64,000 nt of DNA from Sorex araneus (Eukaryota; Chordata; Mammalia; Eulipotyphla; Soricidae), in the NCBI RefSeq assembly GCF_027595985.1, contig NC_073313.1, positions 103,899,552-103,963,551 of the forward strand, written 5' to 3'. Shown one piece after another: positions 21,290 to 32,439 of this stretch. How positions within the stretch are numbered: the stretch's first letter is position 1; each line of letters opens with the position of its first letter. The translations under genes were made by a program, and so were the position numbers. Under the pieces are notes generated by a model that made no database searches, was not told where the DNA came from, and worked only from the letters and a program-made list of their open reading frames with translations.

Positions 21290-21857
21290 ATACAAGTCCT
21301 TTAACCTCCCAGATAAAGGTTTCAAAATGAGTCAGAAAGAGAGGGACAGACATAGAAAGATTGCACTTATCTATGGAATAGAAAGAAACAAAATGGGAAA
21401 CTAACACTCAAGAATAGTCGAGATAAGTACTAGGAGGTTTGCTCCACGGCTTGGAAGCCTTTCTCACATGCTGGAGGAAAAGGAAGCCCAAATAGAGAAG
21501 GGAACACCACGTAGAGGGGTTCTGGAGGTTCCGCTTGGGATGGGAGATGTGGGCTGAATGTAGACTATAGAACGAACACAATGGGCACTCAAGACCTCTA
21601 TTGCAAACCACACCACCCAAAAGGAGAGAGAGAGCAAAAAGGAATACCCTGCCACAGAGGTGGGGTGGGGGAGAGGGGGTGGTAGTGGTGGGAAGGATAC
21701 TGGGATCATTGGTTTTGGAAAATGGGCACTGGTGGGGGGATGGGTACTCAATCATTGTATAACTGAAATGCAAGCACGAAAGTGTGTAAGTCTACAACTG
21801 TACCACATGGTGTTTCACTAATAAAAAATTTAAAATTAAATAAAAAAATAAAAAAAG
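21290..21857 (+). mobile_element. L1 3' end with poly(A)
   Basis: It contains AGAGAGGGACAGACATAGAA (end of ORF2), the 3' UTR block TTGCAAACCACACCACCC, a G-rich polypurine run (21655-21695) and GAAAATGGGCACTGGTGGG. It ends in an A-rich tail at 21818-21857. It is the sense version of the antisense L1 3' UTRs elsewhere in the window. Confidence 0.85.
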
Positions 21858-23829
21858 TTTCAAAGTGACAATGGTAAAGACGTTCACTAAACTGAGGAGA
21901 GCTATATAATAAACGTCTAACAAGGAAACATAAAGTATGAGAAAACTTCTATCAGTGTTACTGAGATGAGTAACAGTGTACATGAACTAAAAAGAATAGC
22001 AGGCAGATTCATCATCAGCTTGATAGAAGCTGAGGAACAAATCAGTGTACTTGAGGATAAGATACATGAAACCAATAATAAAGAACAGAAGAAGGGCATA
22101 AGAATTCATAACAAAATGAAGAAATCGGTCTTGACACCAGTCAGGCTGTCTTCATCTGGCCTACTCAGAGAGAGGCCGGTTGAGTTTCCCTCCCCACCTG
22201 AGCAGATCCCCGGCAGCTGAAAACCTCCAGAACTCAACTACAGCCAAGCTCAAAGCCACACTCCACAAGCTCCCACGAGCCTCACACAGGTGGGAACCTG
22301 CAAAATAACACAAGTATGCAGGGCTCATGACTGAAATCTCTAAGCTCGCTTGGAGCAGGACTGGGGTTCCTCCTCCCAGCTCCCAAGTTTTCCAGTAGCG
22401 TGGCAGTCACATGCAAACTGCCTCCAATACCATATAATTTCATCAACGGTCAAGACCCCGAGACTCTGAAATAAAGCTCCCAAAAGAGAGTGACATAGGC
22501 TTTACCATGAGTAAATCTGCTCTATAATCGTATTCTAAATTTCAGAATTTCTGGAGCAACCTCTCATACTCTACACCACTGATATACCAAAAGTAGCACA
22601 CATTTGACTGGGTTTAACATACATGTTTGTAATCTTTTATAGAAGATCTTAATGCCCCCAGGATGAAATACAACAATCTTCACACACTTTCCTCTTATGG
22701 TGGTGGGAAGGTGCATGGTGGTGGTATTGGTGTCTGAATATTAATGTAATGAACTATTGTGAACGAACTTATAAAAGTTTTAAAAAAATTAAATTAGGAA
22801 ATCATAAGAGATATTTCGGAAGATTTAAAGAGAAATAACACCCACATTATAGTCATAGGAGGAGAGGAAAGAGAATGGGGAAGAATTATTGGTTGGAGAA
22901 ATTATAGCCAAGAAATTTCCCAGTCTGAGGATGGAGTTATGTACCCAGATCCAAGAAGCTCAGAGTTCCAAACAATATAAACCAAGATACCAAGACACGC
23001 TGCAGTTAAAATGACCAAAGACATAATACTGAGTGCAGCAAAATAAAAACAAAGATTATATGTAAGGGAGGCCACATAAAAGTCATAACTGATCTATCAA
23101 ATGAAATCCTACTGACCAGAAAGGATGGAATGACCTCAACAGCATGTTGAATGAAATAAACAACAGCATCAAAAATACCCATTGCAGCTAAGTTATTATA
23201 AAATTCAATAGAGTAACACAAAGCTTTACAAACAACAAATAATGAAGTTCATGGGCACTAAATGAGATCTTCAAGAAACACTAAACAATCTTCTATAAAA
23301 GGCAAAGAAATCCTACTTTGTAGGAGGTAATATGATACTGAAAACACAAAATATAGGAAAGGAGAAAAAGGAATAATGGAATCTGCAGTGAACTTAAAGC
23401 TCACTTGTATTGAATTTAAGAAGTGACGTAGATGCTAATCTTCAGAAGTAAACTACAGGGTGTTCTCAGGACAAGGTATTCAGTAGACACAAACAAGCAT
23501 AGGCAAATGGAAACTGATCACTACCTAAAGGCAGATATCAAAGTTACAGGGCAGAAAGTAAAAGAAGGTTAACAAAGAAAATGTAAACTTCAGAAACACC
23601 CAGAGTCCATAGGAAAAGATGACAGAAATTACTTTCTTCGAATAACGTCACTTAAAGTCAATGAACTGAACTCACCAATCAAAAGGCACAGAGTGTTATT
23701 CCCAGTCCACTTCAGCATTCTCTCTTGCTCATTCTCCCTTGCATTAAACCCATTAACATTGTATACATATAACCTAAACTATGATAATTGAATTTAAAAT
23801 AAAATTAATTAAGTTAAATTAGTTTTTAA
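21858..23829 (+). mobile_element. HAL1 (L1 ORF1-only relative), interrupted
   Basis: 21858-22135 encodes an ORF1-type coiled coil (ELKRIAGRFI, EAEEQISVLEDKI). Beyond an insertion at 22136-22787, the sequence resumes at 22790 with the HAL1 3' half: GTTAAAATGACCAAAGACA, ATCAAATGAAATCCTACTGACC, and AACTCACCAATCAAAAGGCA near 23665. It has many stops and is non-functional. Confidence 0.65.
22136..22500 (+). mobile_element. Diverged RTE derivative fragment
   Basis: Aligns with the first half of 63105-63722: GAGTTTCCCTCCCCACCTGA, a GAGCCTCACACAGG block and TTCCAGTAGCG. It begins at the same point in the family consensus (near GCCTGGCTGTCTTC) as the copies at 18075 and 63105, which suggests a real 5' end. 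It splits a HAL1 element. Confidence 0.65.
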
Positions 23830-24104
23830 AGGCACAGAGTGGCCATGTGGATCAGAAAACTGAACCCCATAGCAGTGTTGAGAACTCAGGATATAAAAAC
23901 AACCCAAATATCCACAACATATGGCTAGAGAAAGAAATTGTGCTATATATACACAATGGAAACTATGCAGCAATAAGAAAAGATGAAAGCATGCAGTTTG
24001 CTGCAACTTGGTTGGAACTGGAGGATATCATTGAGTAGAGTAAGTCAGATGAAGAAGGGCAAATAGAAGATGATCTCACACAAGACAGGAGTTGGAAACA
24101 GGGT
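23830..24104 (+). mobile_element. L1 ORF2 C-terminal fragment
   Basis: It contains AACCCAAATATCCACAAC, ACACAATGGAAACTATGCAG, GCAGTTTGCTGCAAC and GATGATCTCACACAAGAC, the usual L1 ORF2 end motifs. Confidence 0.75.
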
Positions 24105-24345
24105 AAGATGTCGTTTCTGGGAGCTTGGTTTTATAGTCTCTGGATGTTGGCTGTTGAGGGGATTACACGGCATGGGGGCAGTTTCTGGGTGTGACTGCCT
24201 AGCTACTGGAAAATGGGGGATCTGGGTGGAAGAGGCCCACTCCCGATCCGAGCAGGCTTGGAGATCTCGGCCCCAGGTCCTGCTCACCTGGGTTCCTCTG
24301 CCTGTTCCTTCATGCATGAGGCTCGTCCAAACTTGTCCAAAAAGG
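24105..24345 (-). mobile_element. RTE derivative fragment
   Basis: The reverse complement matches 63240-63470 of the deleted RTE derivative, including the GAGCCTCATGCATGAAGGAA segment and CTTCCAGTAGCTAGG-like blocks. It is truncated on both sides. Confidence 0.75.
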
Positions 24346-24797
24346 TTGATATAGACATACTTAAATCAAACTTAACTTCAATTTTGAAAGGGTTATAAGG
24401 GACAGAGATGGATTTTATATATGGATTAGGAATCAAGAGGACTTAACACTAATGTCTATGAACTGTACAAAATATTGAAATATGTAAAGCTACCACTAAC
24501 AGACATGAGAAAAGATGTTGACAGCACACAATAGTAGATATTAACAGTCCCTACTCACTATTGGGGGGCCAGAATAAATCAATAAGAAAACACTGACTTT
24601 AAAGGAAGATATGGAAGAGTTTGGCTTAATAGACATATATAGGTCCCACCTTCTACCAGGAGCCAAGTACACATTCTTCTCCAATAAAAACAAGTGCCCA
24701 TAAAATCATGAAGGAAGAAATCGTTTCAAGTATCTTTTCATAATTCAGTGCCTTGAATGTGAAAATAAACCACAAACAGAAAACTGGGGAAAAACTC

Positions 24798-24968
24798 AAG
24801 CAGTTGGGGCCAACATTAGTACAGGAGTTAAGAAGCGTACTTTACATACAGCTGACCTGGGTTTATTCCTGGTACTGCACATAATCGCCTAAGCTCTGGC
24901 ATGAGTGATCCCTGAGCAGAGAGTCAAGAGTAATCCCCGAGCACTGCTGTGTGGCCCCCAAAACAAAA
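24798..24968 (+). repeat. tRNA-derived SINE, older
   Basis: CAGCTGACCTGGGTTTATTCC, AGTGATCCCTGAGCAGAGAG, GTAATCCCCGAGCACTGC and GTGTGGCCCCCAAAAC in order. Confidence 0.75.
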
Positions 24969-25129
24969 CAAACAAAAAAGAAATAGTAAACCTATATAGT
25001 AAAGTAGCAGATTATGGAATCAACAAACAGAAATCTGTTGTATTTTTAAATGCAAGCATTGAGGTAGAAGAAAAAGAAAAAAATACAATGCCATTTACAA
25101 TTGTGTCCTCCAAAACCAAGTATTTGTAG

Positions 25130-25390
25130 CAGAGGGGATGCTGGAGATATAGTACAGGGGTTAAGTTTCATGTTATTCACGTAACCATACCAGTTAGATC
25201 TCTAGTACCACATGGTTGCCAAGCCCTAGAGGCTCCCAAGCATCACTGGGGTGACCCGGATAATCTCCTGCACCACAGGACCCAAGAAACACCACATTCT
25301 TGGGTGCTTGTATTGAATGGCTGACTCTGTGGGTCAAGTATAGATAGAAATGATCCCTGGTACTCATGAGCACTGCTTGAAAGAGTCCCT
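25130..25390 (+). repeat. Old SINE or fused SINE pair
   Basis: A head (GATGCTGGAGATATAGTACAG) and B-box region (CCAGTTAGATCTCTAG) are followed by an extended body with GATCCCTGGTACTCATGAGC. It is longer than usual, so two elements may be merged. Confidence 0.5.
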
Positions 25391-25460
25391 CAAAATCAAA
25401 TACCTGGGAATCAACAATAAAAATGGAAACAAAATGTTGAACAATAAAACTATAAATCAC

Positions 25461-26753
25461 TGTAGGATATCATTGGTTTGTCCTTTCTCCCTTGCCACGG
25501 AGTTTGGGCTTATCTGGTAATAATCTCTAAACATTTTAAGACAACATTGGTATGTCCTGTTCTCCTTGCCACAAGGAGCTTAGGTATATCGGGTCACACC
25601 CATCAAAGTGCTCCCGAGTCACTCCCATTCTTTTGTCTATCTGTAACCACTTCTCTATGCTCTCTTCCCCAACCAGTTAATCAGCTTTCCCCCCTAATCA
25701 GACTCTGTTAATTTGTAAGCTCAGACCTTTCTAGGACACTGAACTTGTAAGTTAATATTGCCTTTCTCCTCTCCTTGTGTCTTTTGAATAGTTTAAAGCA
25801 ATGTTCTTTTTGTATGGACAAAGAAAGACAGTTGTTAATATGTTTTTGTAACATGGTATTTAATTGACTTCAAATATTATTCACTCCAGGGCATCTGCTT
25901 TCTCGACTTAAGCTTCAGCTGCCCTTACTTCCTAGCACCCCCAAAAACAGGGTCCCGACAAGGGACAGGACGGACCCAGGGAAAGTGGTGAGTTATGTGC
26001 TACCCTGTCATCGAGATGTGCCTGGCCAAAGTGCCTAATGCTTAACTATAAGTTAAGGACTTGGTCATGGGCAAACACTGTCATGATCCAAAAGCAACGA
26101 CGAGACTAGGACCCTGCTAGAGATAGGAAAGACTAATCTGGCCTGAGCACTGTAGTCTGAGATCGAGGTGACCCCAGGAGAGCAATTCTATAAGCTTAAT
26201 GCATCTCTTGCTATGTCCATACAAAATGATTAATATTATGATTACTTATATGCTAGTTGGACAAGGAGAGGAGAAACACACCCATGGGATTCCACTCTTG
26301 GGAGGGTCGTCCTGCTGTCCTGGAAGCAGCATCCCCTGAGGAAAAGAACTTTATCCCTATTTATTGTGACCACACCTATGTGTAAGCCCCAACCCCTCAT
26401 GCTGGGGGATTTAACTAGGCTGTAAGAGTGGGCTGGGGGCCAGTCCCAGAGCCAGATCTGGGGAAGTTAGATTGAGATCCAGATTCAGAGCGAGAAGGAG
26501 AGTGAAGTAGCATGGGGGAGAAAGAAACAGGAGGAGAATCAGAGGAGAATGGCGATGGGAATGGAATAAACTGCAATTGAGACCAACCATCCTGGCCCTC
26601 GCTCCTTCCTTCGCCTGCCTCATCATCACCATCAACCTCCCCGGGGTGGGGGAAGTGGCTGGAGACTACTGAATGCAGGCGGCAGGAGAGATAGAGCGCC
26701 GCTGCCCTGTGCCCGGTGTGGTGTCCCTCCCTTCCTTTTTGTGTGTTTACACA
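25461..26753 (+). mobile_element. Solo LTR of an endogenous retrovirus (class II-like)
   Basis: It begins TGTAGGAT and ends TTTACACA, the TG...CA form of LTRs. It is flanked by 6-base near-identical duplications, AATCAC (25455-25460) and AACCAC (26754-26759), the length typical of ERVK-type insertions. A poly(A) signal AATAAA lies at 26565-26570, followed by a GC-richer U5-like part. No gag/pol/env frame or second LTR is seen, so it is a solo LTR left by recombination. The U3 start holds an imperfect 73-bp-period duplication (about 25470-25515 and 25543-25590). It sits inside an L1. Confidence 0.7.
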
Positions 26754-26817
26754 AACCACTATTAAAATAAATAGAACAGGTCTGGAGAAATGACCTTCTG
26801 TGCACTCCTTGAGAGAC

Positions 26818-26860
26818 TACACACACACAAATACACACACATGCACACACACACACCAAA
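26818..26860 (+). repeat. (CA)n microsatellite
   Basis: An imperfect CA run with single interruptions. Confidence 0.85.
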
Positions 26861-26904
26861 TTACCAAGTTACCATCAACTTTAAAAAGGAGGTAGAAGTC
26901 GCGG

Positions 26905-27062
26905 GCTGGAGAGATAGTCCAGCATGCTGGACGTTTGCATTAAACACAGCCAACCCAGGTTCAGTCCCTGACATCCCATATGGTCCCCTGAGTGGCTCCA
27001 GGAGTGATTCCTGAGTGTAGAGCTAGGAGTAACCCTGAGCACCACTGGGTGTGAAACAAAAG
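26905..27062 (+). repeat. tRNA-derived SINE
   Basis: GGGCTGGAGAGATAGTCCAG, CCAGGTTCAGTCCCTGAC, CCATATGGTCCCCTGAG and GAGCACCACTGGGTGTG in order. Confidence 0.88.
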
Positions 27063-27149
27063 GGTTTACAAACAAAAAGAGGTAGAATACTTCTTAAATA
27101 AAATCTATAAATGAATATTAAAATAAAAAGAAATAACTGAATAGATGAG

Positions 27150-27290
27150 TCAAAGGCTGGAAGGCATGCTTTGCATGGTGTTTCAATCTCTGGAACTGCA
27201 TGGTCCCTTGAGCACCATGCAGAATGACTCCCAACAAAAAAGCTGGGAGTAGTCCAAACCGCACTGGGTATGGTGCCCAAACCACAATTT
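27150..27290 (+). repeat. Partial old SINE
   Basis: AAGGCTGGAAGGCATGC, GCATGGTCCCTTGAGCACC and CTGGGTATGGTGCCCAAACC remain in plus orientation. Confidence 0.5.
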
Positions 27291-27484
27291 AAGAAGTAAA
27301 ATATAGGAAGACACAAGGAAATGGAAACATATCCTTTATTCATGTATTGGAAGAATGAACATGATGACAATTACCATCCTACCCAAAACACTATATAGAT
27401 TCAATACAACCCCCTTCAAAATTTCCACAGTATCTCTCAAATATATGGAACAAATATTGTTAATTTAAAAATTGGGAAGCCATA

Positions 27485-27600
27485 CCAGTCAGTATTCAGG
27501 GACTACTCCTGGCTCTGTACTAAGGAATGACTTCCTAAAGGGCCTCAGGGGACCATATGTGGTGTCAAGGATCAAATCTGGCACCTTATATAGCTCCTTG
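27485..27600 (-). repeat. Partial tRNA-derived SINE
   Basis: Minus orientation: CAGGGACTACTCCTGGCTC, GGGGACCATATGTGGTG and ATCAAATCTGGC. The head is decayed. Confidence 0.65.
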
Positions 27601-27734
27601 GCAAATTTAAAAAGATATACACTATGTGTGTTATGATCACTGCAGCACTATTTACACTAGCCAAAAATCTGGAAACAACGTAAGTGCACAACAACAGATG
27701 AGTGGATGAAGAAATTGTCATATGTATATATGTA

Positions 27735-27968
27735 GCACTGTAGCACTGTTGTCCAGTTGTTCATCGATTTGCTCGAGTAGGCACCAATAACGTCCCCATT
27801 GTGAGACTTGTTGTTAATGTTTTTGGCATATCGAATATGCCACAGTAGCTTACCAGGCTCTGCCGTGCGAGAGGGATACTCTTGGCAGCTTTCCAGGCTC
27901 TCTGAGAGGGATGGGGGAATCAAACCTGGGTCGGCCAGGTGCAAGGTAAATGCCCCACCCGCTGTGAC
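27735..27968 (-). mobile_element. Composite SINE (tRNA head + RTE pieces)
   Basis: Same three-part structure as 17161-17405: part of a tRNA head at the right end, a body with GCATATCGAATATGCCACAG and CAGGCTCTGCCGTGCG, and an RTE 3' tail with CATCGATTTGCTCGAG. The tail repeats GTAGCACT, a short tandem end rather than poly(A). It is inserted in an L1. Confidence 0.9.
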
Positions 27969-28334
27969 ACACACAGATACACACACAATGGAATACCACT
28001 CAGCTATAAGGAAAGCTGAAATCTTGCAGTTCACTGAACCTTGGATGGAACTAGAAGATATCATGCTAAGCTGAGTTAGCAGGGTAAGGACAAAGACCAA
28101 ATGATCTGTCTCGTTGTGGAATATATAGAAATACATAAAGGGAATATATGAGAATACATGATGAACAATGAAAATAAACAAAGAGATTTTTTCTACAGAA
28201 TTTTGCTATGTATGGAGGTGTGGGTATGACATGGAACCTAGATAATCTGATGATGAATGTGGTGCAGTAACACTGTATGCCTAAAATAATAGTAATATTA
28301 TTATAAATCGTGATACTTTGATGAAATAAAATTA

Positions 28335-28490
28335 AGAACCAGAGAGACAGTACAAGGATTAATGTGCTTTCCTAGCATACAGCCAATACCAGTTCAATGC
28401 CTTCACCATATATGGCTGACAGTACTTCCAAAAATGATCCCTGAGTGGAGATTGTCCTGAGTTGCACATAGTGTGGCCCTCAAAGAAAGA
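28335..28490 (+). repeat. Old tRNA-derived SINE
   Basis: CCAGAGAGACAGTACAAGG, CCAGTTCAATGCC, AATGATCCCTGAGTGGAG and GTGTGGCCCTCAAAG in order. Confidence 0.6.
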
Positions 28491-28556
28491 ACAAATCATT
28501 AGTTAATTAAAAGCTTCTAGACATAGATATGGAACTCTACAAGAATAACTTTTGGA

Positions 28557-28740
28557 GGGGGCTGGAGCAATAGCACAGTGGGTAGGGCGTTTGCCTTGCA
28601 TGTGGCCAACGCGGGTTCGATTCCCAGCATTCCATATGGTCTCCTAACACTGCTAGGAGTAATTCCTGAGTGCAAAGACAGGAATAACCCCTGTGCATCA
28701 CCGGGTGTGACCCAAAAAAGCAAAAATAAAAAATAAAATA
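28557..28740 (+). repeat. Young full-length tRNA-derived SINE with perfect TSD
   Basis: Near-consensus head, B box GGGTTCGATTCCC, body and tail GTGTGACCCAAAAAAGC with an A-rich end. The 13-base duplication AATAACTTTTGGA is perfect at 28544-28556 and 28741-28753. Confidence 0.97.
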
Positions 28741-28936
28741 AATAACTTTTGGAAGGGTTGGAACAAAGGCATATGACTCAGAAAAAAGACCAGGAGCAAA
28801 TCAAAGATGCCCTCTATCCTGCTCCTATGCAATATTGTCTCACAAGTCTTAGCTAACACAATACATAAATAAAGAGAAATAAACTATGTGACAATTGAGA
28901 AGGAAGAAAATTAACTGGCCTTGCAGAAGATACGAT

Positions 28937-29113
28937 CCTATTTTTTTTTCTTTTTGGGTCACACCTGGCAATGCACCGGGGTTACTCCTGACTCTGCACT
29001 CAGGAATTACTCCTGGCGGTGCTCAGGGGACCATATGGGATGCTGGGAATCGAACCCGGATTGGCTGCGTGCAAGGCAGACGCCCTACCAGCTGTGTTAT
29101 CGCTTCAGCCCCA
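28937..29113 (-). repeat. Young full-length tRNA-derived SINE with TSD
   Basis: Minus orientation, near-consensus: GGGTCACACCTGGCAATGC to GTTATCGCTTCAGCCCC. Flanks at 28930-28944 and 29114-29128 share 14 of 15 bases (ATAYGATCCTATTTT). Confidence 0.96.
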
Positions 29114-29277
29114 ATATGATCCTATTTTGGTAGAAAAACCAAAGTAATAAAAAAAAACTCCCCTTGCAGATAGAAAAGTTGCAGAATACAAGATTAGGAA
29201 ACAAGAGAGAGCTGCCGTAATACTGGCAATGAATAATTAGAATTAGAAATTATAGAAACAATACCTACCATTTATAA

Positions 29278-29447
29278 TATCAGGACTAAAGTGATAGTAC
29301 AGCATGTAGGGTGCTTGCCTCACACACGGCAAACCCAGATTCCATCCTTAATATCAAATATCACATATGACCATGCCTGCCCACTAGGAGTGATTCCTGA
29401 GTGCATAGCTAGGACAAGTCCTGAGCAGTGCTGAGTGTGGCTCAAAA
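29278..29447 (+). repeat. tRNA-derived SINE, older
   Basis: AGGACTAAAGTGATAGTACAG, GTAGGGTGCTTGCCTCAC, GAGTGATTCCTGAGTGCATAG and GAGTGTGGCTCAAAAAC. It ends in an AT microsatellite. Confidence 0.85.
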
Positions 29448-29478
29448 ACTATATATATATATATATGTATATATATAA
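29448..29478 (+). repeat. (AT)n microsatellite
   Basis: A TA run grown from the tail of the SINE before it. Confidence 0.85.
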
Positions 29479-29829
29479 CATTTATGGTATCAGCCACACA
29501 TGAAACACTACATATGCATATAAATATGTATAATATATATGATAAATACTATAAAATCGGGATAAAAAGAAAACAAGATCTTATTATGAAGCTACAGCAC
29601 ATGGTGTAGCCCTGGCAGAACAAAAAACAAATTGATTAATGTAATACAATTGAGAGCCTAGAAACATACCCACACAATATTTGAATGTATACACACATAT
29701 GTGTATACACATAGAGTTAGATATATGCATACAAGTCTTGAAGGATAAGAAGGAATCTTAAATGCATATTGTGGTCAGATTACTTCAACAATAGAACAAA
29801 TACAATCCAATAGAGGAAATCATAATCTT

Positions 29830-30006
29830 TTTTGTTTTTGTTTTTGCTTTGGAGATACACCTAGCAGTGCTCGGGGCTTACTCTTGGCTCTGCACTCAGG
29901 GACAACTCCTGGTGAGTTAGGGGAACCATATGTAGTTCCAGGGATTGAATCTGGTTAGCTGCATGCAAGGCAAACATCCTACCCACTCTACTATTGCTTC
30001 TGCCCC
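29830..30006 (-). repeat. tRNA-derived SINE, moderately old
   Basis: Minus orientation: TTTTTGCTTTGGAGATACACC, GCAGTGCTCGGGGCTTACTC, GGAACCATATGTAGTTCC and GCATGCAAGGCAAACATCC. Confidence 0.85.
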
Positions 30007-30860
30007 AACCATAGATTTTTTTAAAATCCAATGCTGCTAGAACAAGTGAATATCCATATGAAAAAATGAAAAACAAAACAATCTAAATACAGTTCTTACA
30101 TCTTTATACCAAAAATAACTCAAAATATATTTAGGGTTTAATTTGAAATGTGAAACAATTGTAAAACGTATGATTGAAATCAAACAGAAGACTGAAAGCA
30201 AAGCTTCTAGAAGGCAGCATAAGAAAAAAATCTAGATGACCTTGGGTTTGGTCATAAGTATTTAGATACATGCCTAAAGCACAAATATATGAATAAATAA
30301 ATTGGTAAGCTCTGTTATAGTTACTATCAACTGAATAAAAATACAAGCTGAAGGTTGAGAACAAATATTTGCAAAATACTTATTCAATAACAGACTTCTA
30401 TCCAAAACATTGTCCATGAAACTACTGAAAATGCAACAAGAAAACAAACTACCTAGTTGAAAAAAATGGGCAAAATGTCTAAATAAACACCTTATCAAAG
30501 AAAATATACTGATGGCAAATAGCATGTGAAGGGATATTTAACATCATATATCATTAAGGAATTATATATTAAAACAAATAAGATTACTGCACATCTTCTA
30601 GAATGGTTAAATATAAAATTCAGACAATACTGTTGACTAGGATATAGAACAAAAACTCATTAATCACTGGTGGTAATTCAAAATGGGAAATTTGCTTTGG
30701 AAGACAATTGTACAGTTTCTTCTGAAGCCAAACCAAGACTAAATTATATGATATGCTGCAACATGCCCCTTGACGTTTACCCAAAAGAATTCAAAGCTCA
30801 TCCACACAAAAACTGAATTTCTAGAATATGGAATCAGCCAAGATATTTGAATGTATGAAC

Positions 30861-31047
30861 CAGAGGTTTCCAAACTTATTTGACCTACTGGCCCTTTTCA
30901 GAAAAACAAAATTACTCATTGCTTCCTGGAAATCTACTTTCCTTAAGCAAACAATAAAAAAATCCCTCAGCTGGACCCAAGGCTACTACCTACTCCAGAT
31001 TATTCTAGTTAGTTTGGGGGCAGCATTATCCAGTTTGGATAACACTG
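30861..31047. mobile_element. hAT-type MITE with TIRs and 8-bp TSD
   Basis: The left end CAGAGGTTTCCAAACT and the reverse complement of the right end, CAGTGTTATCCAAACT, match at 13 of 16 positions, and CAG ends are typical of hAT elements. Flanks GTATGAAC (30853-30860) and GTATGTAA (31048-31055) fit a decayed 8-bp duplication. There is no transposase, so it is non-autonomous. A truncated relative lies at 49425-49560. Confidence 0.7.
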
Positions 31048-31107
31048 GTATGTAAACAAGAAATAGTATCCATAGATGGGAATATTGGTCAGCAACAAAA
31101 TAAATGA

Positions 31108-31240
31108 TCCTTCTCTCACCAGACTGTGAGGCTCAGATTGATCTCCAGCACCTCATCGTCCTGCAAGTGGGGCTGTGAGCAGCTTAAGAGTGCAGAGCCA
31201 GAAGCAGCCCCTGAGAACCACAGGATGTGGCCCATCCCAA
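31108..31240 (+). repeat. Old SINE fragment
   Basis: GAGTGCAGAGCCAGAAGCAGC and CAGGATGTGGCCCATCCC match the SINE body and tail. The head is decayed. Confidence 0.45.
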
Positions 31241-31785
31241 ATGATCTATCAAGTCATGGAAAAACTCAGAGGAAATCTAAATGCACATCACTAAATAATA
31301 GAAGCTGCCTGGAAAGGCTACACACCGTATGATTACAACCATATGACACTCTGGAAAAAAAACAGAACTATATATAGACTTATAAAGTGTTGTCAGAACA
31401 CCATGAGGAAGGAGTTACAGATGAATAGGTGTAATACAGGAAAATTTTAGGACAGTGAACCTATTCTGTATAATGCTCCACTGATGGATAAAAATATGAG
31501 TTTGGCATTCCAATAGAACTGTGCAATAAGAAGAGCTAACCCTTATGCAAACTGTGGAGTTTCACTTAATAAGAAGCCTCTTTATCAGTTGCATGTAGTA
31601 AATGTAGCAATACTGCTGTAAGATGTTAATAATAGCACAACTGTGCGTGGAAGAGGTTGCCGTAGTTTCTGTTGTCTTACTCTATAAACCTAAAACTGTC
31701 CTGGAAATAAGATTCATAAATAATGAAAAGCATTAAAATAATTACAGCATTAAAGTGGAAAATACTCGTTTAGTACAAAAGACGT

Positions 31786-31818
31786 TTTTAGTATATGTGC
31801 TGCCATGGAAGTGAACAC
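31786..31818 (-). pseudogene. RNU6-like: U6 snRNA 5'-end fragment
   Basis: The minus strand contains the first ~30 nt of U6 snRNA: GCAGCACATATACTAAAA is exact, and the outer GTGYTCRCTTC block matches after a 3-base insertion. The rest of U6 is absent. It may be the 5' end of a chimeric retrocopy or simply a truncated pseudogene. Confidence 0.5.
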
Positions 31819-31889
31819 CAAGACAATTTTAAAAGGAAGAAAAGCACTTAAGATATACATGCTAAATAGCAAAGGAAACAAATCAAAGG

Positions 31890-32395
31890 CTGAACTGATA
31901 CATTTGCACACCTATATTCACTGCAGCACTATTCACAGTAGCCAAAATATGAAAACAAATCCAAGTGTCCAAGGACAGATGAGTGAATAAAGAAACTATA
32001 ATACATATACAGTGTAATTCTATTCAGCTTTAAGAAAAGACAAAATCATGCAATTTGCTGCTACATGGATGGATATGGAGAGTATCACATTGAGTGAAGT
32101 TAGAAGAGGACAGGTACAGAATAATTTCCAGTATATGTGGGATATAAAGAAACATAGCAAGGAAACAACATATGCCCAAAGACAACAGAAACTGATAACT
32201 GGTCTTTAGTGGGAAGTAAGGGGGCTGAAGGAATAGGAAGAGGGTCACTGAGATAACAGTGGAGAGAAGAGGATGTTCTGATGGAGAATGGGGTCCTGGA
32301 ATGTTTTATACATGAAACCCTATCATTAACATATACTATTGTAAATCATGGTGCCTACATTTTTTTCATCACATACATATATATGTGTAAAATAC
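31890..32395 (+). mobile_element. L1 ORF2 end and 3' UTR fragment
   Basis: ATATTCACTGCAGCACTATT, CAAGTGTCCAAGGACAG, TCATGCAATTTGCTGCTAC and GGAGAGTATCACATTGAG are standard L1 ORF2 end motifs. A 3' UTR to about 32395 follows. Confidence 0.8.
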
Positions 32396-32439
32396 AAGAT
32401 ACACCAGGAGAGGATGGTGTTGCAGGAGAAATCTGGGCC

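Larger units (their letters stand above)
24346..28330 (+). mobile_element. Single old L1 ORF2-3' UTR shattered by at least seven insertions
   Basis: L1 pieces in the same orientation and correct order lie at 24346-24797 (TTGGCTTAATAGACATATATAG), 24975-25125 (AACAGAAATCTGTTG), 25390-25454 (AATACCTGGGAATCAACAA), 27290-27484 (GACACAAGGAAATGGAAAC) and 27605-28330 (AATGGAATACCACTCAGC). Between them lie SINEs, a solo LTR and a composite SINE. The order of layers gives relative ages: L1 oldest, LTR and SINEs later. Confidence 0.75.
28500..30852 (+). mobile_element. L1 ORF2 to 3' part, interrupted by four SINEs
   Basis: L1 fragments in plus orientation lie at 28500-28556, 28754-28936 (AAGATGCCCTCTATCC, the RT region), 29114-29275, 29480-29830 and 30006-30852 (ACTTATTCAATAACAGACTTC, GGGCAAAATGTCTAAATAAAC, GGATATAGAACAAAAACTC). 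Frames are heavily disrupted. Confidence 0.7.
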
